From positions 3,589-67,588 of the forward strand of contig UQAX01000010.1 in assembly GCA_900539145.1 (NCBI GenBank): a stretch of DNA of 64,000 nt. Direction: 5' to 3'. The stretch is from an uncultured Blautia sp. (GTDB taxonomy: Bacteria > Bacillota > Clostridia > Lachnospirales > Lachnospiraceae). Of this stretch, positions 42,648 to 50,908 are shown in pieces; position 1 is the stretch's first letter; every line of letters begins with the position of its first letter. The position numbers were made by a program, and so were the translations under genes. The notes below the pieces were generated by a model, which worked only from the letters and a program-made list of their open reading frames with translations, searched no databases and had not been told where the DNA came from.

Positions 42648-43199
42648 ATGCTGGAGGAAATTTTAATCAGACATAGCGCTCCTACCTTGGCCGGTCTAAA
42701 AACAGCGAACCTGTTTTGGTATTCATGGGAGTCTAAAGAGGAATTTGAAAATAGCGCAGAGCTTTGGAAAAGAGTTTTAAAAGAAAAAGGATTGAGCCTT
42801 ACAGTTATTCGTACTACGGAACAAAGAGCGCTTCTGTATGTGGACAGAAGAAAAAAGCTGGAAGATGATTTAAAGAGAGCGAAGACACGAAAAATGTTGG
42901 AAGCGGAAGGATACGTTTATAACAATGCTGAGGAAGCTGTAAAAATTTTACAAAACAGATTGCAGATGTATGAAAGGTTTCCTCACGAAATCGGATTATT
43001 TTTAGGGTATCCGGAGGAAGATGTGCAGGGATTTATAGAAAATCAAGGAAAAAACTGCAAATGCTGCGGATGCTGGAAGGTATACTGCAACGAATGCGAT
43101 GCACAAAAAATGTTTTGTAAATTTAAAAAGTGTGAAACGGTGTATGAGAGGTTATTTTCAAAAGGAAGGCCTGTGGAAAAAATGATTGTGGCGGCATAA
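42648..43199 (+). CDS. DUF3793 family protein
   Basis: A 183-residue protein. Family features are the N-terminal HSAPTLAGLKTANLF region, LLYVDRRKKLEDDL in the middle, and FPHEIGLFLGYPEEDV with a Cys-rich segment (KNCKCCGCWKVYCNECDAQKMFCKFKKC region, about residues 130-160) that could bind metal. DUF3793 genes commonly accompany flavodoxin or Feo iron transport genes in Clostridia. No biochemical role is known. It follows DUF2325 with no gap; a terminator overlaps its stop. Confidence 0.82.
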   Translation: MLEEILIRHSAPTLAGLKTANLFWYSWESKEEFENSAELWKRVLKEKGLSLTVIRTTEQRALLYVDRRKKLEDDLKRAKTRKMLEAEGYVYNNAEEAVKILQNRLQMYERFPHEIGLFLGYPEEDVQGFIENQGKNCKCCGCWKVYCNECDAQKMFCKFKKCETVYERLFSKGRPVEKMIVAA

Positions 43200-43216
43200 A
43201 AGTGCCGTCATTTTTT
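43189..43216 (+). terminator. Terminator overlapping the DUF3793 stop codon
   Basis: TGGCGGCA (43189-43196) pairs with TGCCGTCA (43203-43210), one G-U pair, followed by six T. Confidence 0.75.
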
Positions 43217-43294
43217 CATTGCAACATTGAAAAAGACAGGATATACTAAGAATTGAGAGAAAATAAATCGGGAATTGCTTTAAAGGAGAACATC

Positions 43295-43882
43295 ATGAGA
43301 AAAATGATACTGGCAAGTGCTTCTCCCAGACGCAGGGAACTTTTAGAGCAGGGAGGAATTCCTTTTACGGTTATCCCCAGTCAGGCAGAGGAGAAGATTA
43401 CGAAAACACAGCCGGGACTTGCAGTAGAGGAGCTGTCCTATTTAAAATGCAGTGATATTTATGAAAAATCAGCCGGAGATGTTGTTGTGATTGGCGCAGA
43501 TACGGTTGTTGCAAGTGAAGACAAAATATTGGGCAAGCCAGCCTCAAAAGAAGATGCGGTAAGAATGCTTCAAGGTCTTCAGGGACGGACGCACGAGGTT
43601 TATACCGGTGTGACAATTATGGTAAGAGAGGGAGACGAAAACAGAAGGAAGACGTTTCATGAGAAAACGAAGGTTGTTTTTTATCCCATGTCAGAGGATG
43701 AAATCAGAAGCTATGTGAATACAGGAGAGCCCATGGACAAAGCAGGGGCTTATGGTATTCAGGGAAAATCCGCTGTTTTTATTAAAGAAATCAGCGGTGA
43801 TTATAACAATGTGGTAGGGCTGCCTCTGGCAAGACTTTATCAGGAATTAAAAAATATGGGAATAGAAAGCAGGGAATGGTAA
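43295..43882 (+). CDS. maf: Maf family nucleoside triphosphate pyrophosphatase
   Basis: A 195-residue house-cleaning pyrophosphatase of the dTTP/UTP type. It has the N-terminal ILASASPRRRELLEQGG motif (residues 5-21), VIGADTVVA, the GKPASKEDA segment, and the DKAGAYGIQGK loop followed by GDYNNVVGLPL. The AAAGGAG site fits ATG 43295. It begins a run of closely spaced genes (HAD phosphatase, Cof-type phosphatase, small acidic protein, aldehyde dehydrogenase, methyltransferase) that may share transcripts. Confidence 0.93.
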   Translation: MRKMILASASPRRRELLEQGGIPFTVIPSQAEEKITKTQPGLAVEELSYLKCSDIYEKSAGDVVVIGADTVVASEDKILGKPASKEDAVRMLQGLQGRTHEVYTGVTIMVREGDENRRKTFHEKTKVVFYPMSEDEIRSYVNTGEPMDKAGAYGIQGKSAVFIKEISGDYNNVVGLPLARLYQELKNMGIESREW

Positions 43883-43884
43883 TC

Positions 43885-44544
43885 ATGTATAAGGCATGTA
43901 TATTTGATTTAGACGGAACCATTGCAGATACCGTGGAGTCTATGGCGTATGTGGGAAATCAGGTTTTACAGGAGTTCGGATTAGCTGCACTGCCTGTGGA
44001 GAATTATAATTTTTATGCAGGAGACGGAGCCGACGAGCTGGTAAGGAGAATGCTTGCCGCAACACCGGGAGGGGACAAAGCAGACTATGAGCAGATACGT
44101 ACCGTATATCGTCAGAGATTTGCCGAAAATCCTTTTTATCATGTGAAGCCCTTTGACGGGATTATAGAGCTTTTAGAAAAATTAAAAGAAGAAAATATTA
44201 AAATCGCAGTGTTGTCAAATAAGCCTCATGAAGCAGCCGTAGAGGTAGTAAATAAAATTTTCGGAGAAACGATGTTTCATAAAGTGCAGGGACAGACAGA
44301 GCGCATCCCCAGAAAGCCGTCACCGGTGGGAGCTCTTGCTATTGCAGAGGCATTTGGTGTAAAACCTGAGGAATGTCTTTACTGTGGAGATACCAATACA
44401 GATATGGATACGGGAAAAGCGGCAGGTATGTATACCATCGGCGTAACATGGGGTTTTCGTCCAAGACAGGAACTGGTGGAACATCATGCAGATAAAATTG
44501 TAGATACGCCACAGGAAATTTTTGAAACCGCAAAAAAGAAATAG
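43885..44544 (+). CDS. HAD-superfamily hydrolase, phosphoglycolate phosphatase-like
   Basis: A 219-residue HAD phosphatase with an alpha-helical cap (subclass I). Motif I is FDLDGTIADT with the nucleophile Asp near residue 7. Motif II is AVLSNKP, motif III is the Lys in RKPSP, and motif IV is YCGDTNTDMDTG. The closest named group is phosphoglycolate phosphatase (Gph/PGP), but specificity is not certain. ATG 43885 is 2 bp after the maf stop; an earlier in-frame ATG at 43876 is inside maf and too near the ribosome binding site. Confidence 0.88.
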   Translation: MYKACIFDLDGTIADTVESMAYVGNQVLQEFGLAALPVENYNFYAGDGADELVRRMLAATPGGDKADYEQIRTVYRQRFAENPFYHVKPFDGIIELLEKLKEENIKIAVLSNKPHEAAVEVVNKIFGETMFHKVQGQTERIPRKPSPVGALAIAEAFGVKPEECLYCGDTNTDMDTGKAAGMYTIGVTWGFRPRQELVEHHADKIVDTPQEIFETAKKK

Positions 44545-44560
44545 CAGGGAGTGGGAAAGT

Positions 44561-45355
44561 ATGTTAAAGCTGATTGCCAGTGATATAGATGGCACGCTTC
44601 TTCAAAATGGGAAAAGAGAGCTGTCTTTACAAGCAGTGGAGCAGATAAAACAGTTAAAAGAAATGGGAATTCTTTTTGCGGCTGCCAGCGGAAGACAGTA
44701 TGCAGTTTTACGAAACTTATTTGAGCCTGTAAAGGATGACATTGCTTATATTTGTGAAAATGGGGCAATGGTTGTGTATAAAGGGAAAATTTTACATAAA
44801 GATGTTTTTGAACGGGCATTAGCAGAAGAAATGGCGCATAGCATACTGAATAGAGAAGATATGGAGATTATTGTTTCCGGAGAAAAATCCTACTATATTC
44901 AGCCGAAAAGAAAAGCATTTGCAGATTATATGCTTCAGACAGTAAAAGGCAAGGTTGCGGTGGTAGATGATATTTTCAAAGTAAAAGAAGATATTTTGAA
45001 AATATCCATGTACAGGGAAAGCGGACTGGAAGAAATGCTGCCTTATTGGAAAAAGCTTTTCGGAAGTCAGGCAACTGTGGTAACCTCCGGTCACGCATGG
45101 CTGGATATGATGCCGATGAGTGCGGATAAGGGAAAAGGAATTCGAGTTTTGCAGAAGCATTTTCTTATTTCCGCAGACGTCTGTGCGGCTTTTGGAGATA
45201 ACTTAAATGATTTGGAAATGCTCCATGAGGTTACTTATAGCTTTGCTGTAAGCAATGCCAAAGAAGAAGTAAAAGAAACAGCAAAATATGAAACAGAACG
45301 GGTAGAAACCGTTTTAGAAAAAATAATTCAACAAGGAGGAAATTGGAATGAATGA
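44561..45355 (+). CDS. Cof-type HAD-IIB phosphatase
   Basis: A 264-residue HAD phosphatase with the large C2-type cap (Cof family). Motif I is ASDIDGTLLQNGKRELS, followed by LFAAASGRQYAVL (motif II region), and the C-terminal DKGKGIRVL and GDNLNDLEMLHEV (motif IV). Such enzymes act on sugar phosphates or flavin precursors. The start ATG 44561 follows GGGAG. The end overlaps the next small gene by 8 bp. Confidence 0.9.
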   Translation: MLKLIASDIDGTLLQNGKRELSLQAVEQIKQLKEMGILFAAASGRQYAVLRNLFEPVKDDIAYICENGAMVVYKGKILHKDVFERALAEEMAHSILNREDMEIIVSGEKSYYIQPKRKAFADYMLQTVKGKVAVVDDIFKVKEDILKISMYRESGLEEMLPYWKKLFGSQATVVTSGHAWLDMMPMSADKGKGIRVLQKHFLISADVCAAFGDNLNDLEMLHEVTYSFAVSNAKEEVKETAKYETERVETVLEKIIQQGGNWNE

Positions 45356-45611
45356 ATATAGTGAAGAATGTCTGGTAACTTTTTTGAAAAATCAGGAGCA
45401 GTTATTTGCAGAGCCGGTAGCGGAGACAGAGGAAGAGGCTGAGGCGTTTTTAGAGGATTGCATGGCAGTTGTGGTGGACTCTTTAGCCGAAGTAAAGGAA
45501 TATTTTGAAGAAAACGGCATGGATGTAGACGGAATGACCTTGGAAGAGTTGGAGGATGCCAGTGAAGTCTTTCCTCTTCCAAACGGACAGTATTTAATTG
45601 TAGAAGGCTAG
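45348..45611 (+). CDS. Small acidic protein of unknown function
   Basis: An 87-residue, strongly acidic protein (Glu/Asp in about one third of positions) without signal peptide or cysteine motif beyond two scattered Cys. Predicted helices: SEECLVTFLKNQEQLF and ETEEEAEAFLEDCMAVVVDSLAEVKEYF (landmarks), then a short strand pair ending FPLPNGQYLIVEG. GGAGGAAAT supports ATG 45348, which overlaps the Cof-type gene and implies coupling. I recognise no family. Confidence 0.7.
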   Translation: MNEYSEECLVTFLKNQEQLFAEPVAETEEEAEAFLEDCMAVVVDSLAEVKEYFEENGMDVDGMTLEELEDASEVFPLPNGQYLIVEG

Positions 45612-45625
45612 TGAGGTGACGGCTC

Positions 45626-46996
45626 ATGGAAATAAACTCCATAGCAGAGAGGCAAAAAGCTTTTTTTGAAAAAAACAGGACAAAAGCTTATGAATTTCGC
45701 AAGAAAGCTCTTCTTCGGTTAAAACGAACGATTTTATATTATGAAAAAGAAATCGAAGAAGCCCTGTATAAGGACTTGGGAAAATCAGATTTTGAAGCTT
45801 ATATGACAGAAGTGGGAATGACACTTTCCGAGCTGAACTATGCAGAAAAGCATTTGAAGGGCTGGATGAAGGGAAAACGTGCCTTGACACCATTGGCGCA
45901 GTTTCCTGCAAAAAGCTTTGAAGCTGTCGAGCCCTATGGCACAGTGTTGATTATAGCCCCTTGGAATTACCCTTTTATGCTTTGTATGGAGCCTTTAATC
46001 GGCGCTGTTGCAGCGGGAAACTGTTGTGTGGTAAAGCCTTCTGCTTATGCACCGCACACCTCGGCAGTGATTAAAAAAATTCTTTCTGCTGTTTTTCCGA
46101 AAGAATTTGTGGCAGTTGTGGAAGGCGGCAGAGAAGAGAATACAGCACTTTTAGAACAGAAATTTGACTATATTTTCTTTACGGGAAGTAAGGCAGTGGG
46201 AAAAATTGTTCTGGAAAAGGCTGCCCAAAATCTCACGCCTGTTACTTTAGAGCTGGGTGGGAAAAGTCCCTGTATTGTAGATGAAACGGCAAACTTAAAG
46301 CTGGCAGCAAAACGTCTGGTGTTTGGAAAATATTTAAACAGCGGACAGACCTGTGTAGCTCCTGATTACCTTTTGATACAGGAAGCTGTAAAAGAAGAAT
46401 TTTTAGAATATTTAAAATACTGGATTGATAAAATGTTTTCGGCAGAGCTGCTGAAAAATCAGGATTATCCCAGAATAATCAATGAAAAACACTATGAGCG
46501 CATTATGAAGCTTATGGAAGGAGAACACATTGTAAAAGGCGGCTTTGGGAATAAAGAAAGGCTGTTTATTGCCCCTACTGTGTTGGATGATATTACAGAA
46601 AAGTCACCCATTATGCAGGAGGAAATCTTCGGACCGGTGCTGCCTGTGCTCGCTTACAGAGATTTAAAAGAGGCAGAGGACTTTATCAAAAAGGGTGAAA
46701 AACCTCTGGCACTCTATCTCTTTACAGAAAGAAAACAGACAGAGCAGAGAATTTTACAGGAAATCTCCTTTGGAGGAGGTTGTATTAACGATACCATTAT
46801 TCATCTGGCAACATCAAGAATGGGATTTGGCGGTGTAGGTGCAAGCGGTATGGGAAGCTATCACGGAAAAAAAAGCTTTGATACCTTTAGTCATACGAAA
46901 AGTATTGTGAAAAAATATCAGGGAGTCGATTTACCTATTCGTTATCAGCCGTATACAAATGGGAAAAAGAAATTGCTGCGTTTGTTTTTGAAGTAA
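45626..46996 (+). CDS. NAD(P)-dependent aldehyde dehydrogenase (class 3-like)
   Basis: It oxidises aldehydes to acids. The 456-residue length suits the short class 3 (ALDH3/YwdH) group rather than the roughly 500-residue class 1/2. Motifs: APWNYPF near residue 112 (cofactor), FTGSKAVG, ELGGKSPCIV with the general-base Glu, and NSGQTCVAPDY with catalytic Cys243. The C-terminus carries GFGGVGASGMGSYHGK, also class 3-like. The N-terminal hydrophobic anchor of animal ALDH3A2 is absent. It follows the small acidic gene by 14 bp. Confidence 0.92.
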   Translation: MEINSIAERQKAFFEKNRTKAYEFRKKALLRLKRTILYYEKEIEEALYKDLGKSDFEAYMTEVGMTLSELNYAEKHLKGWMKGKRALTPLAQFPAKSFEAVEPYGTVLIIAPWNYPFMLCMEPLIGAVAAGNCCVVKPSAYAPHTSAVIKKILSAVFPKEFVAVVEGGREENTALLEQKFDYIFFTGSKAVGKIVLEKAAQNLTPVTLELGGKSPCIVDETANLKLAAKRLVFGKYLNSGQTCVAPDYLLIQEAVKEEFLEYLKYWIDKMFSAELLKNQDYPRIINEKHYERIMKLMEGEHIVKGGFGNKERLFIAPTVLDDITEKSPIMQEEIFGPVLPVLAYRDLKEAEDFIKKGEKPLALYLFTERKQTEQRILQEISFGGGCINDTIIHLATSRMGFGGVGASGMGSYHGKKSFDTFSHTKSIVKKYQGVDLPIRYQPYTNGKKKLLRLFLK

Positions 46997-47012
46997 TTAA
47001 GGAGGGATAAGG

Positions 47013-47651
47013 ATGAAAAATACAAGGGTTGAAGCTCCTGCATTTTGGAACAGGCGTTCAGAAGTATTCGATAAGCAGGTTTTATCAGTATATGAAAATG
47101 CTTACAGAAAAACTGTGAAACGTTCTGCGGCATTTTTAAAGGAGGAAGACAGAGTTTTTGAGATTGGCTGCGGCACTGGTGTAGCGACCATTCCTCTTTC
47201 AAAATATGTAAAAGAAATCACGGCAACGGATATTTCTAAAGATATGCTCCAAAAAGCCAGAGAAAAAGCAGAAAAATTGTCAAAGAATAATATTACCTTT
47301 TCCATGGGAGAATTGACGGAAATGGAAATAGAGCCGGAAAGCTATGATGTGGTGACGGCATATAATGTGCTGCTGTATATGAAAAATCAGGAAGAGGTTT
47401 TAAAGAAAATATATGAGATTTTAAAACCGGGCGGTATTTTTCTTTCTGCCACAGACTGTCTGGGAAGAAATTTGTCCAAAGACTCTGTGAAAAAATTCTG
47501 GAAAAGTAAATTGCATCTGATGCCTTATGTAGCTTTTGATACACCCATTAGCCTGATGAGGAAAATCCAGAAAAACGGCTTTGAAGTTCTGGAAATTGTC
47601 AATCTCCATAAAAATCCGCCGAATATCTTCATCGCAGCAAAGAAAAAATAA
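47013..47651 (+). CDS. Class I SAM-dependent methyltransferase
   Basis: A 212-residue methyltransferase. Motif I is FEIGCGTGVATIPLSK (about residues 49-64), followed by the acidic loop ATDISKDML (motif II) and VVTAYNVLLYM plus LKPGGIFLSATD (motifs IV-V). The substrate is unknown; the Methyltransf_11/25 type acts on small molecules, lipids or quinones. The start has AAGGAGGG upstream. It lies 16 bp after the aldehyde dehydrogenase gene and is upstream of the CIRCE-controlled htpG region. Confidence 0.85.
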   Translation: MKNTRVEAPAFWNRRSEVFDKQVLSVYENAYRKTVKRSAAFLKEEDRVFEIGCGTGVATIPLSKYVKEITATDISKDMLQKAREKAEKLSKNNITFSMGELTEMEIEPESYDVVTAYNVLLYMKNQEEVLKKIYEILKPGGIFLSATDCLGRNLSKDSVKKFWKSKLHLMPYVAFDTPISLMRKIQKNGFEVLEIVNLHKNPPNIFIAAKKK

Positions 47652-47655
47652 GAAG

Positions 47656-47683
47656 TTTAGAATTATTTAAGAAAGTTTATAAA
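47656..47683 (+). promoter_or_regulatory. Possible upstream htpG promoter P1
   Basis: TTTAGA (47656-47661), a 16 bp spacer and TATAAA (47678-47683). Its predicted start site falls at the first bases of the CIRCE element, the standard position for HrcA repression. Confidence 0.4.
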
Positions 47684-47689
47684 AGTTTG

Positions 47690-47716
47690 TTAGCACTCAA
47701 TATGATTGAGTGCTAA
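47690..47716 (+). promoter_or_regulatory. CIRCE element (HrcA operator)
   Basis: TTAGCACTC (47690-47698), nine bases, then GAGTGCTAA (47708-47716): an exact match to the CIRCE consensus. HrcA represses heat-shock genes from this site. Here it sits 5' of htpG, so htpG is predicted to belong to the HrcA regulon, unlike in Bacillus subtilis. Confidence 0.97.
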
Positions 47717-47723
47717 TTTTCTC

Positions 47724-47752
47724 TTGACTTTTATTTCTTTGGGGACTATTAT
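47724..47752 (+). promoter_or_regulatory. Near-consensus htpG promoter P2
   Basis: TTGACT (47724-47729), a 17 bp spacer and TATTAT (47747-47752). It lies just downstream of CIRCE, so HrcA would bind upstream of its -35. Confidence 0.7.
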
Positions 47753-47764
47753 GGTGTTTAGGCA

Positions 47765-47778
47765 GGGAAACGTTTCCC
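47765..47778 (+). promoter_or_regulatory. Perfect 14 bp palindrome GGGAAACGTTTCCC in the htpG leader
   Basis: A perfect dyad with central CG, the geometry of LacI/CcpA-family operators, placed at about +6 to +19 of promoter P2. It could also act as a small RNA hairpin. A second regulatory input is inferred. Confidence 0.5.
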
Positions 47779-47811
47779 AATATAAGAATGAAAAAGGAGA
47801 TGTATTTTATC

Positions 47812-49881
47812 ATGGCTAGCAAGCGTGGTACTTTATCAATTAACAGTGACAATATCCTTCCGATTATTAAAAAATGGATGTATTCCGATCATGACATTTT
47901 CTTCCGTGAATTAATTTCAAATGGATGTGATGCCATTACAAAACTGAAAAAACTGGAGGTTATGGGAGAATACACTTTTCCGGAAGACCATAAAAATAAA
48001 ATTCAGGTCATTGTAAATCCGGAAGAAAAGACTTTGAAATTCATTGATACAGGTCTTGGTATGACCGCAGATGAAGTAGAAGAATATATTACACAGATTG
48101 CATTTTCCGGTGCAACACAGTTTTTAGAGAAATATAAAGATAAAACAAATGAAGACCAGATTATCGGACATTTTGGTCTGGGATTTTACTCTGCGTTTAT
48201 GGTGGCAGATGAAGTGCAGATTGATACTTTATCTTACAAAGAAGGAGCAACTGCGGTTCACTGGTCCAGTGACGGCGGTACAGAGTATGAAATCGGAGAC
48301 GGAAACAGAACAGAAGTGGGTACAGAGATTACGCTGTTCTTAAATGAAGAGAGCGTAGAATTTGCCAATGAATACCGTGCAAGAGAAATCATTGAAAAAT
48401 ATTGTTCCTTTATGCCGGTAGAAATTTTCCTTTCCAAAGCAAATGCACCGCAGGAATATGAAACGATTGAAGAGTCTGAAGTAAAAGAGGACGATGTAAT
48501 TGTAGAGCATATTCATGAAGAGGCAAAAACAGAAGAAAAAGAAAATGAAAACGGCGAAAAAGAGGTTGTAGAAATTTCTCCCGCAAGAGAAATGGTAAAA
48601 ATTAACAAACGTCCGGTATCCTTAAGTGATACAAATCCTTTGTGGATGAAACATCCAAATGAATGTACAGAGGAAGAGTATAAAGCATTTTACCGTAAAG
48701 TATTCATGGATTATAAAGAGCCGTTGTTCTGGATACACTTGAATATGGATTATCCGTTTAATTTAAAAGGTATTTTATACTTCCCAAAAATCAATATGGA
48801 ATATGAGTCCATTGAAGGAACCATTAAATTATACAATAATCAGGTATTTATTGCCGATAACATCAAAGAAGTTATTCCTGAATTCTTAATGCTGTTAAAG
48901 GGTGTTATTGACTGTCCTGATTTACCGCTTAACGTATCCAGAAGCGCTTTGCAGAATGATGGATTTGTAAAGAAAATTTCTGATTATATCAGCAAAAAAG
49001 TGGCAGACAAGCTTTCCGGTATGTGCAAAACAGACAGAGAAAACTATGAAAAATACTGGGATGACATCAATCCGTTTATTAAATTCGGCTGCTTAAAAGA
49101 TACAAAATTCTCTGAGAGAATGATGGACTATATTCTCTACAAAAACATTGACGGAAAATACCTGACACTGGAAGACTGCATCAAAGAAAATACAGTAGAA
49201 ACACCGGAAGATCAAGAAGTTGTTACAGAGGAAAATAAAGAAGAAGTTCTTGAGGAAGCAAAAGAAGAAGCTAAAAAAGAACCGGAAAAAACCAGCATCT
49301 ATTATGTAACCGATGAGGTACAGCAGAGCCAGTATATCAATATGTTCAGAGAACAAAATCAGGATGCGGTTATTCTGAAACACAACATTGACTCTCCGTT
49401 TATCTCTCATGTAGAACAGGTAAAAGAAAACGTAAAATTCCTTCGTATTGACGCAGATGTAACAGATGCTGTAAAAGAAGAAGGAAAAGACTTAGAGGAA
49501 GAAACAAAGACTTTATCTGAAATCTTTAAGAAAGCTTTAAAGAAAGAAAACCTGACAATCAAGGTGGAAAGTCTGAAAAATGAAAAAGTATCTTCTATGA
49601 TGACAATTTCCGAAGAAAACCGCCGTATGCAGGAAATGATGAAAATGTACAATATGTACGGCATGGATCCATCCATGTTCGGCGGACAGGAAACACTGGT
49701 ATTAAATGCTAACAATAAACTGGTACAGTATGTTCTGGAAAATAAGGAAAATGAAAACGTGGATATTCTGTGCGAACAGTTATATGATTTGGCATTAATC
49801 AGCCACAGACAACTGACACCGGAAGAAATGACAAAATTTGTAACAAGAAGTAATGAAATTATGCTGCTTTTGGCAAAATAA
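47812..49881 (+). CDS. htpG: Molecular chaperone HtpG (Hsp90)
   Basis: A 689-residue Hsp90-family ATPase chaperone. The GHKL ATP site is visible as FFRELISNGCDAITKL (about residues 24-39), DTGLGMTADEVEEY, and GHFGLGFYSAFMVAD. The middle-domain segment PLNVSRSALQND carries the conserved catalytic Arg. An acidic Glu/Lys-rich stretch lies near 240 and another around 465-495, longer than in E. coli HtpG (624 aa), and accounts for the extra length. The start ATG 47812 follows AGGAGA at 11 bp. Control appears to be by HrcA/CIRCE plus a possible second operator. Repeat copy 4 follows. Confidence 0.95.
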   Translation: MASKRGTLSINSDNILPIIKKWMYSDHDIFFRELISNGCDAITKLKKLEVMGEYTFPEDHKNKIQVIVNPEEKTLKFIDTGLGMTADEVEEYITQIAFSGATQFLEKYKDKTNEDQIIGHFGLGFYSAFMVADEVQIDTLSYKEGATAVHWSSDGGTEYEIGDGNRTEVGTEITLFLNEESVEFANEYRAREIIEKYCSFMPVEIFLSKANAPQEYETIEESEVKEDDVIVEHIHEEAKTEEKENENGEKEVVEISPAREMVKINKRPVSLSDTNPLWMKHPNECTEEEYKAFYRKVFMDYKEPLFWIHLNMDYPFNLKGILYFPKINMEYESIEGTIKLYNNQVFIADNIKEVIPEFLMLLKGVIDCPDLPLNVSRSALQNDGFVKKISDYISKKVADKLSGMCKTDRENYEKYWDDINPFIKFGCLKDTKFSERMMDYILYKNIDGKYLTLEDCIKENTVETPEDQEVVTEENKEEVLEEAKEEAKKEPEKTSIYYVTDEVQQSQYINMFREQNQDAVILKHNIDSPFISHVEQVKENVKFLRIDADVTDAVKEEGKDLEEETKTLSEIFKKALKKENLTIKVESLKNEKVSSMMTISEENRRMQEMMKMYNMYGMDPSMFGGQETLVLNANNKLVQYVLENKENENVDILCEQLYDLALISHRQLTPEEMTKFVTRSNEIMLLLAK

Positions 49882-49900
49882 AAGATAATTATAATAATAT

Positions 49901-50056
49901 AAAAGAGACTGTTACATTAAATGTTCATCCGGAATATTTATACATTTCACGCTCAGTCTGCGCTCACTTTGAGCTTGTAATCTCAAAGCGTGCTCGACAA
50001 ATTCGCTAAAAGTGTAGAAATATTCGAGATATATTTTAAAAAGACAGTCTCTTTTT
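49901..50056. repeat. Palindromic repeat element, copy 4 (inverted), inside a terminator-like stem
   Basis: Core about 49931-50025, oriented like copy 3. The outer arms GAATATTT and AAATATTC close it. Flanking, copy-specific arms AAAAGAGACTGT (49901-49912) and ACAGTCTCTTTT (50044-50055) make a 12 bp perfect outer stem with a T-run, so the element is nested in a clear terminator. It lies between convergent htpG and nudC. Confidence 0.85.
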
Positions 50057-50064
50057 GTTATTTT

Positions 50065-50892
50065 TTAGTAGAGTCCTTTTTTAAATTGTATCATCATTTC
50101 CCTCGTAAGGCTTACGTCATAATCATCGTAAGGGATTTCTTTCCGTTCAAACCACTGGGCAGTGGACAGTTCTTCCCGGTCTAAGGTAATTGTATCGTCA
50201 CCGTCTAAATCACAGTAAAAACCGGATAAAACAGAGCCGGAAAGTCCCCATGGCTGGCTTTTGTAATACTGAATATTTTTTACCTTCAGTCCCACTTCCT
50301 CCATAACTTCTCTTCTTACTGTGTCCTCCAGTGTTTCACCGATTTCCGTAAATCCCGCAATCAAGGCATAACGTGTAGTATTTCTTCCGGCATATTTGGA
50401 AAGTAAGAGCTTGTTTTTATTTCGAATACCCACAATGACAGCGGGAGAAATTTTGGGATATTCTGTGTTGTGGCAGTGCGGGCAGTACATCATGCGTTCT
50501 TTTGTATCGTGAAGCAGTTTTTCTCCACATTTACCGCAGAATTTGCGGTTTTCATACCAGTTAAATAGATGAAAACCTGTAACCAGTGCAAAACAAAGTT
50601 CTTTTGGTTGCTGGCTGCGAAAAATTATCAAATCTTCAAAAGTAAAATCAGATAAAAGAGAAGGCTCCAGCTTTGGAAGCATGTAAAAATGCTGCTCATC
50701 AATGGAAAATAAATAGATGTAAGGCTGGCTTTCCCAATCTGGAATGTCGCAGAGACGAGGCAGTAAAAAGCTGTTTTTTGTTTTTCTTACCAAAACAGTT
50801 TTTGCGTTATAACATAAAATAAAGTCTTGTTCTGTTGGCGGAACCGGTATGTATTCGTTGTGATAGCAATGTGCTCCAAGATCCTGTATCAT
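50065..50892 (-). CDS. nudC: NAD+ diphosphatase (NADH pyrophosphatase)
   Basis: A 275-residue Nudix hydrolase of the NudC type, which splits NAD(H) and can remove NAD caps from RNA. It has the N-terminal domain, a four-Cys zinc ribbon (CGKCGEKL and CPHCHNTEYPKISP), and the Nudix box GFTEIGETLEDTVRREVMEEVG (landmark). The family-specific SQPW motif follows, as SQPWGLSGS; the usual SQPWPFPxS is altered after SQPW, which may affect substrate choice. GGGAGGAAAA fits ATG 50892. It lies 16 bp after the DUF5721 gene on the same strand. Confidence 0.9.
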   Translation of the reverse strand: MIQDLGAHCYHNEYIPVPPTEQDFILCYNAKTVLVRKTKNSFLLPRLCDIPDWESQPYIYLFSIDEQHFYMLPKLEPSLLSDFTFEDLIIFRSQQPKELCFALVTGFHLFNWYENRKFCGKCGEKLLHDTKERMMYCPHCHNTEYPKISPAVIVGIRNKNKLLLSKYAGRNTTRYALIAGFTEIGETLEDTVRREVMEEVGLKVKNIQYYKSQPWGLSGSVLSGFYCDLDGDDTITLDREELSTAQWFERKEIPYDDYDVSLTREMMIQFKKGLY

Positions 50893-50908
50893 AAGTTTTC
50901 CTCCCGAT

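Noticed and set aside
43885..45355. Recent duplication of two HAD phosphatases
   Set aside because: They belong to different HAD subclasses (alpha-helical cap versus Cof-type cap) and are not paralogous neighbours.
26251..50025. CRISPR repeats
   Set aside because: The four palindromic copies are 6 to 9 kb apart, in both orientations, with no spacers or cas genes.
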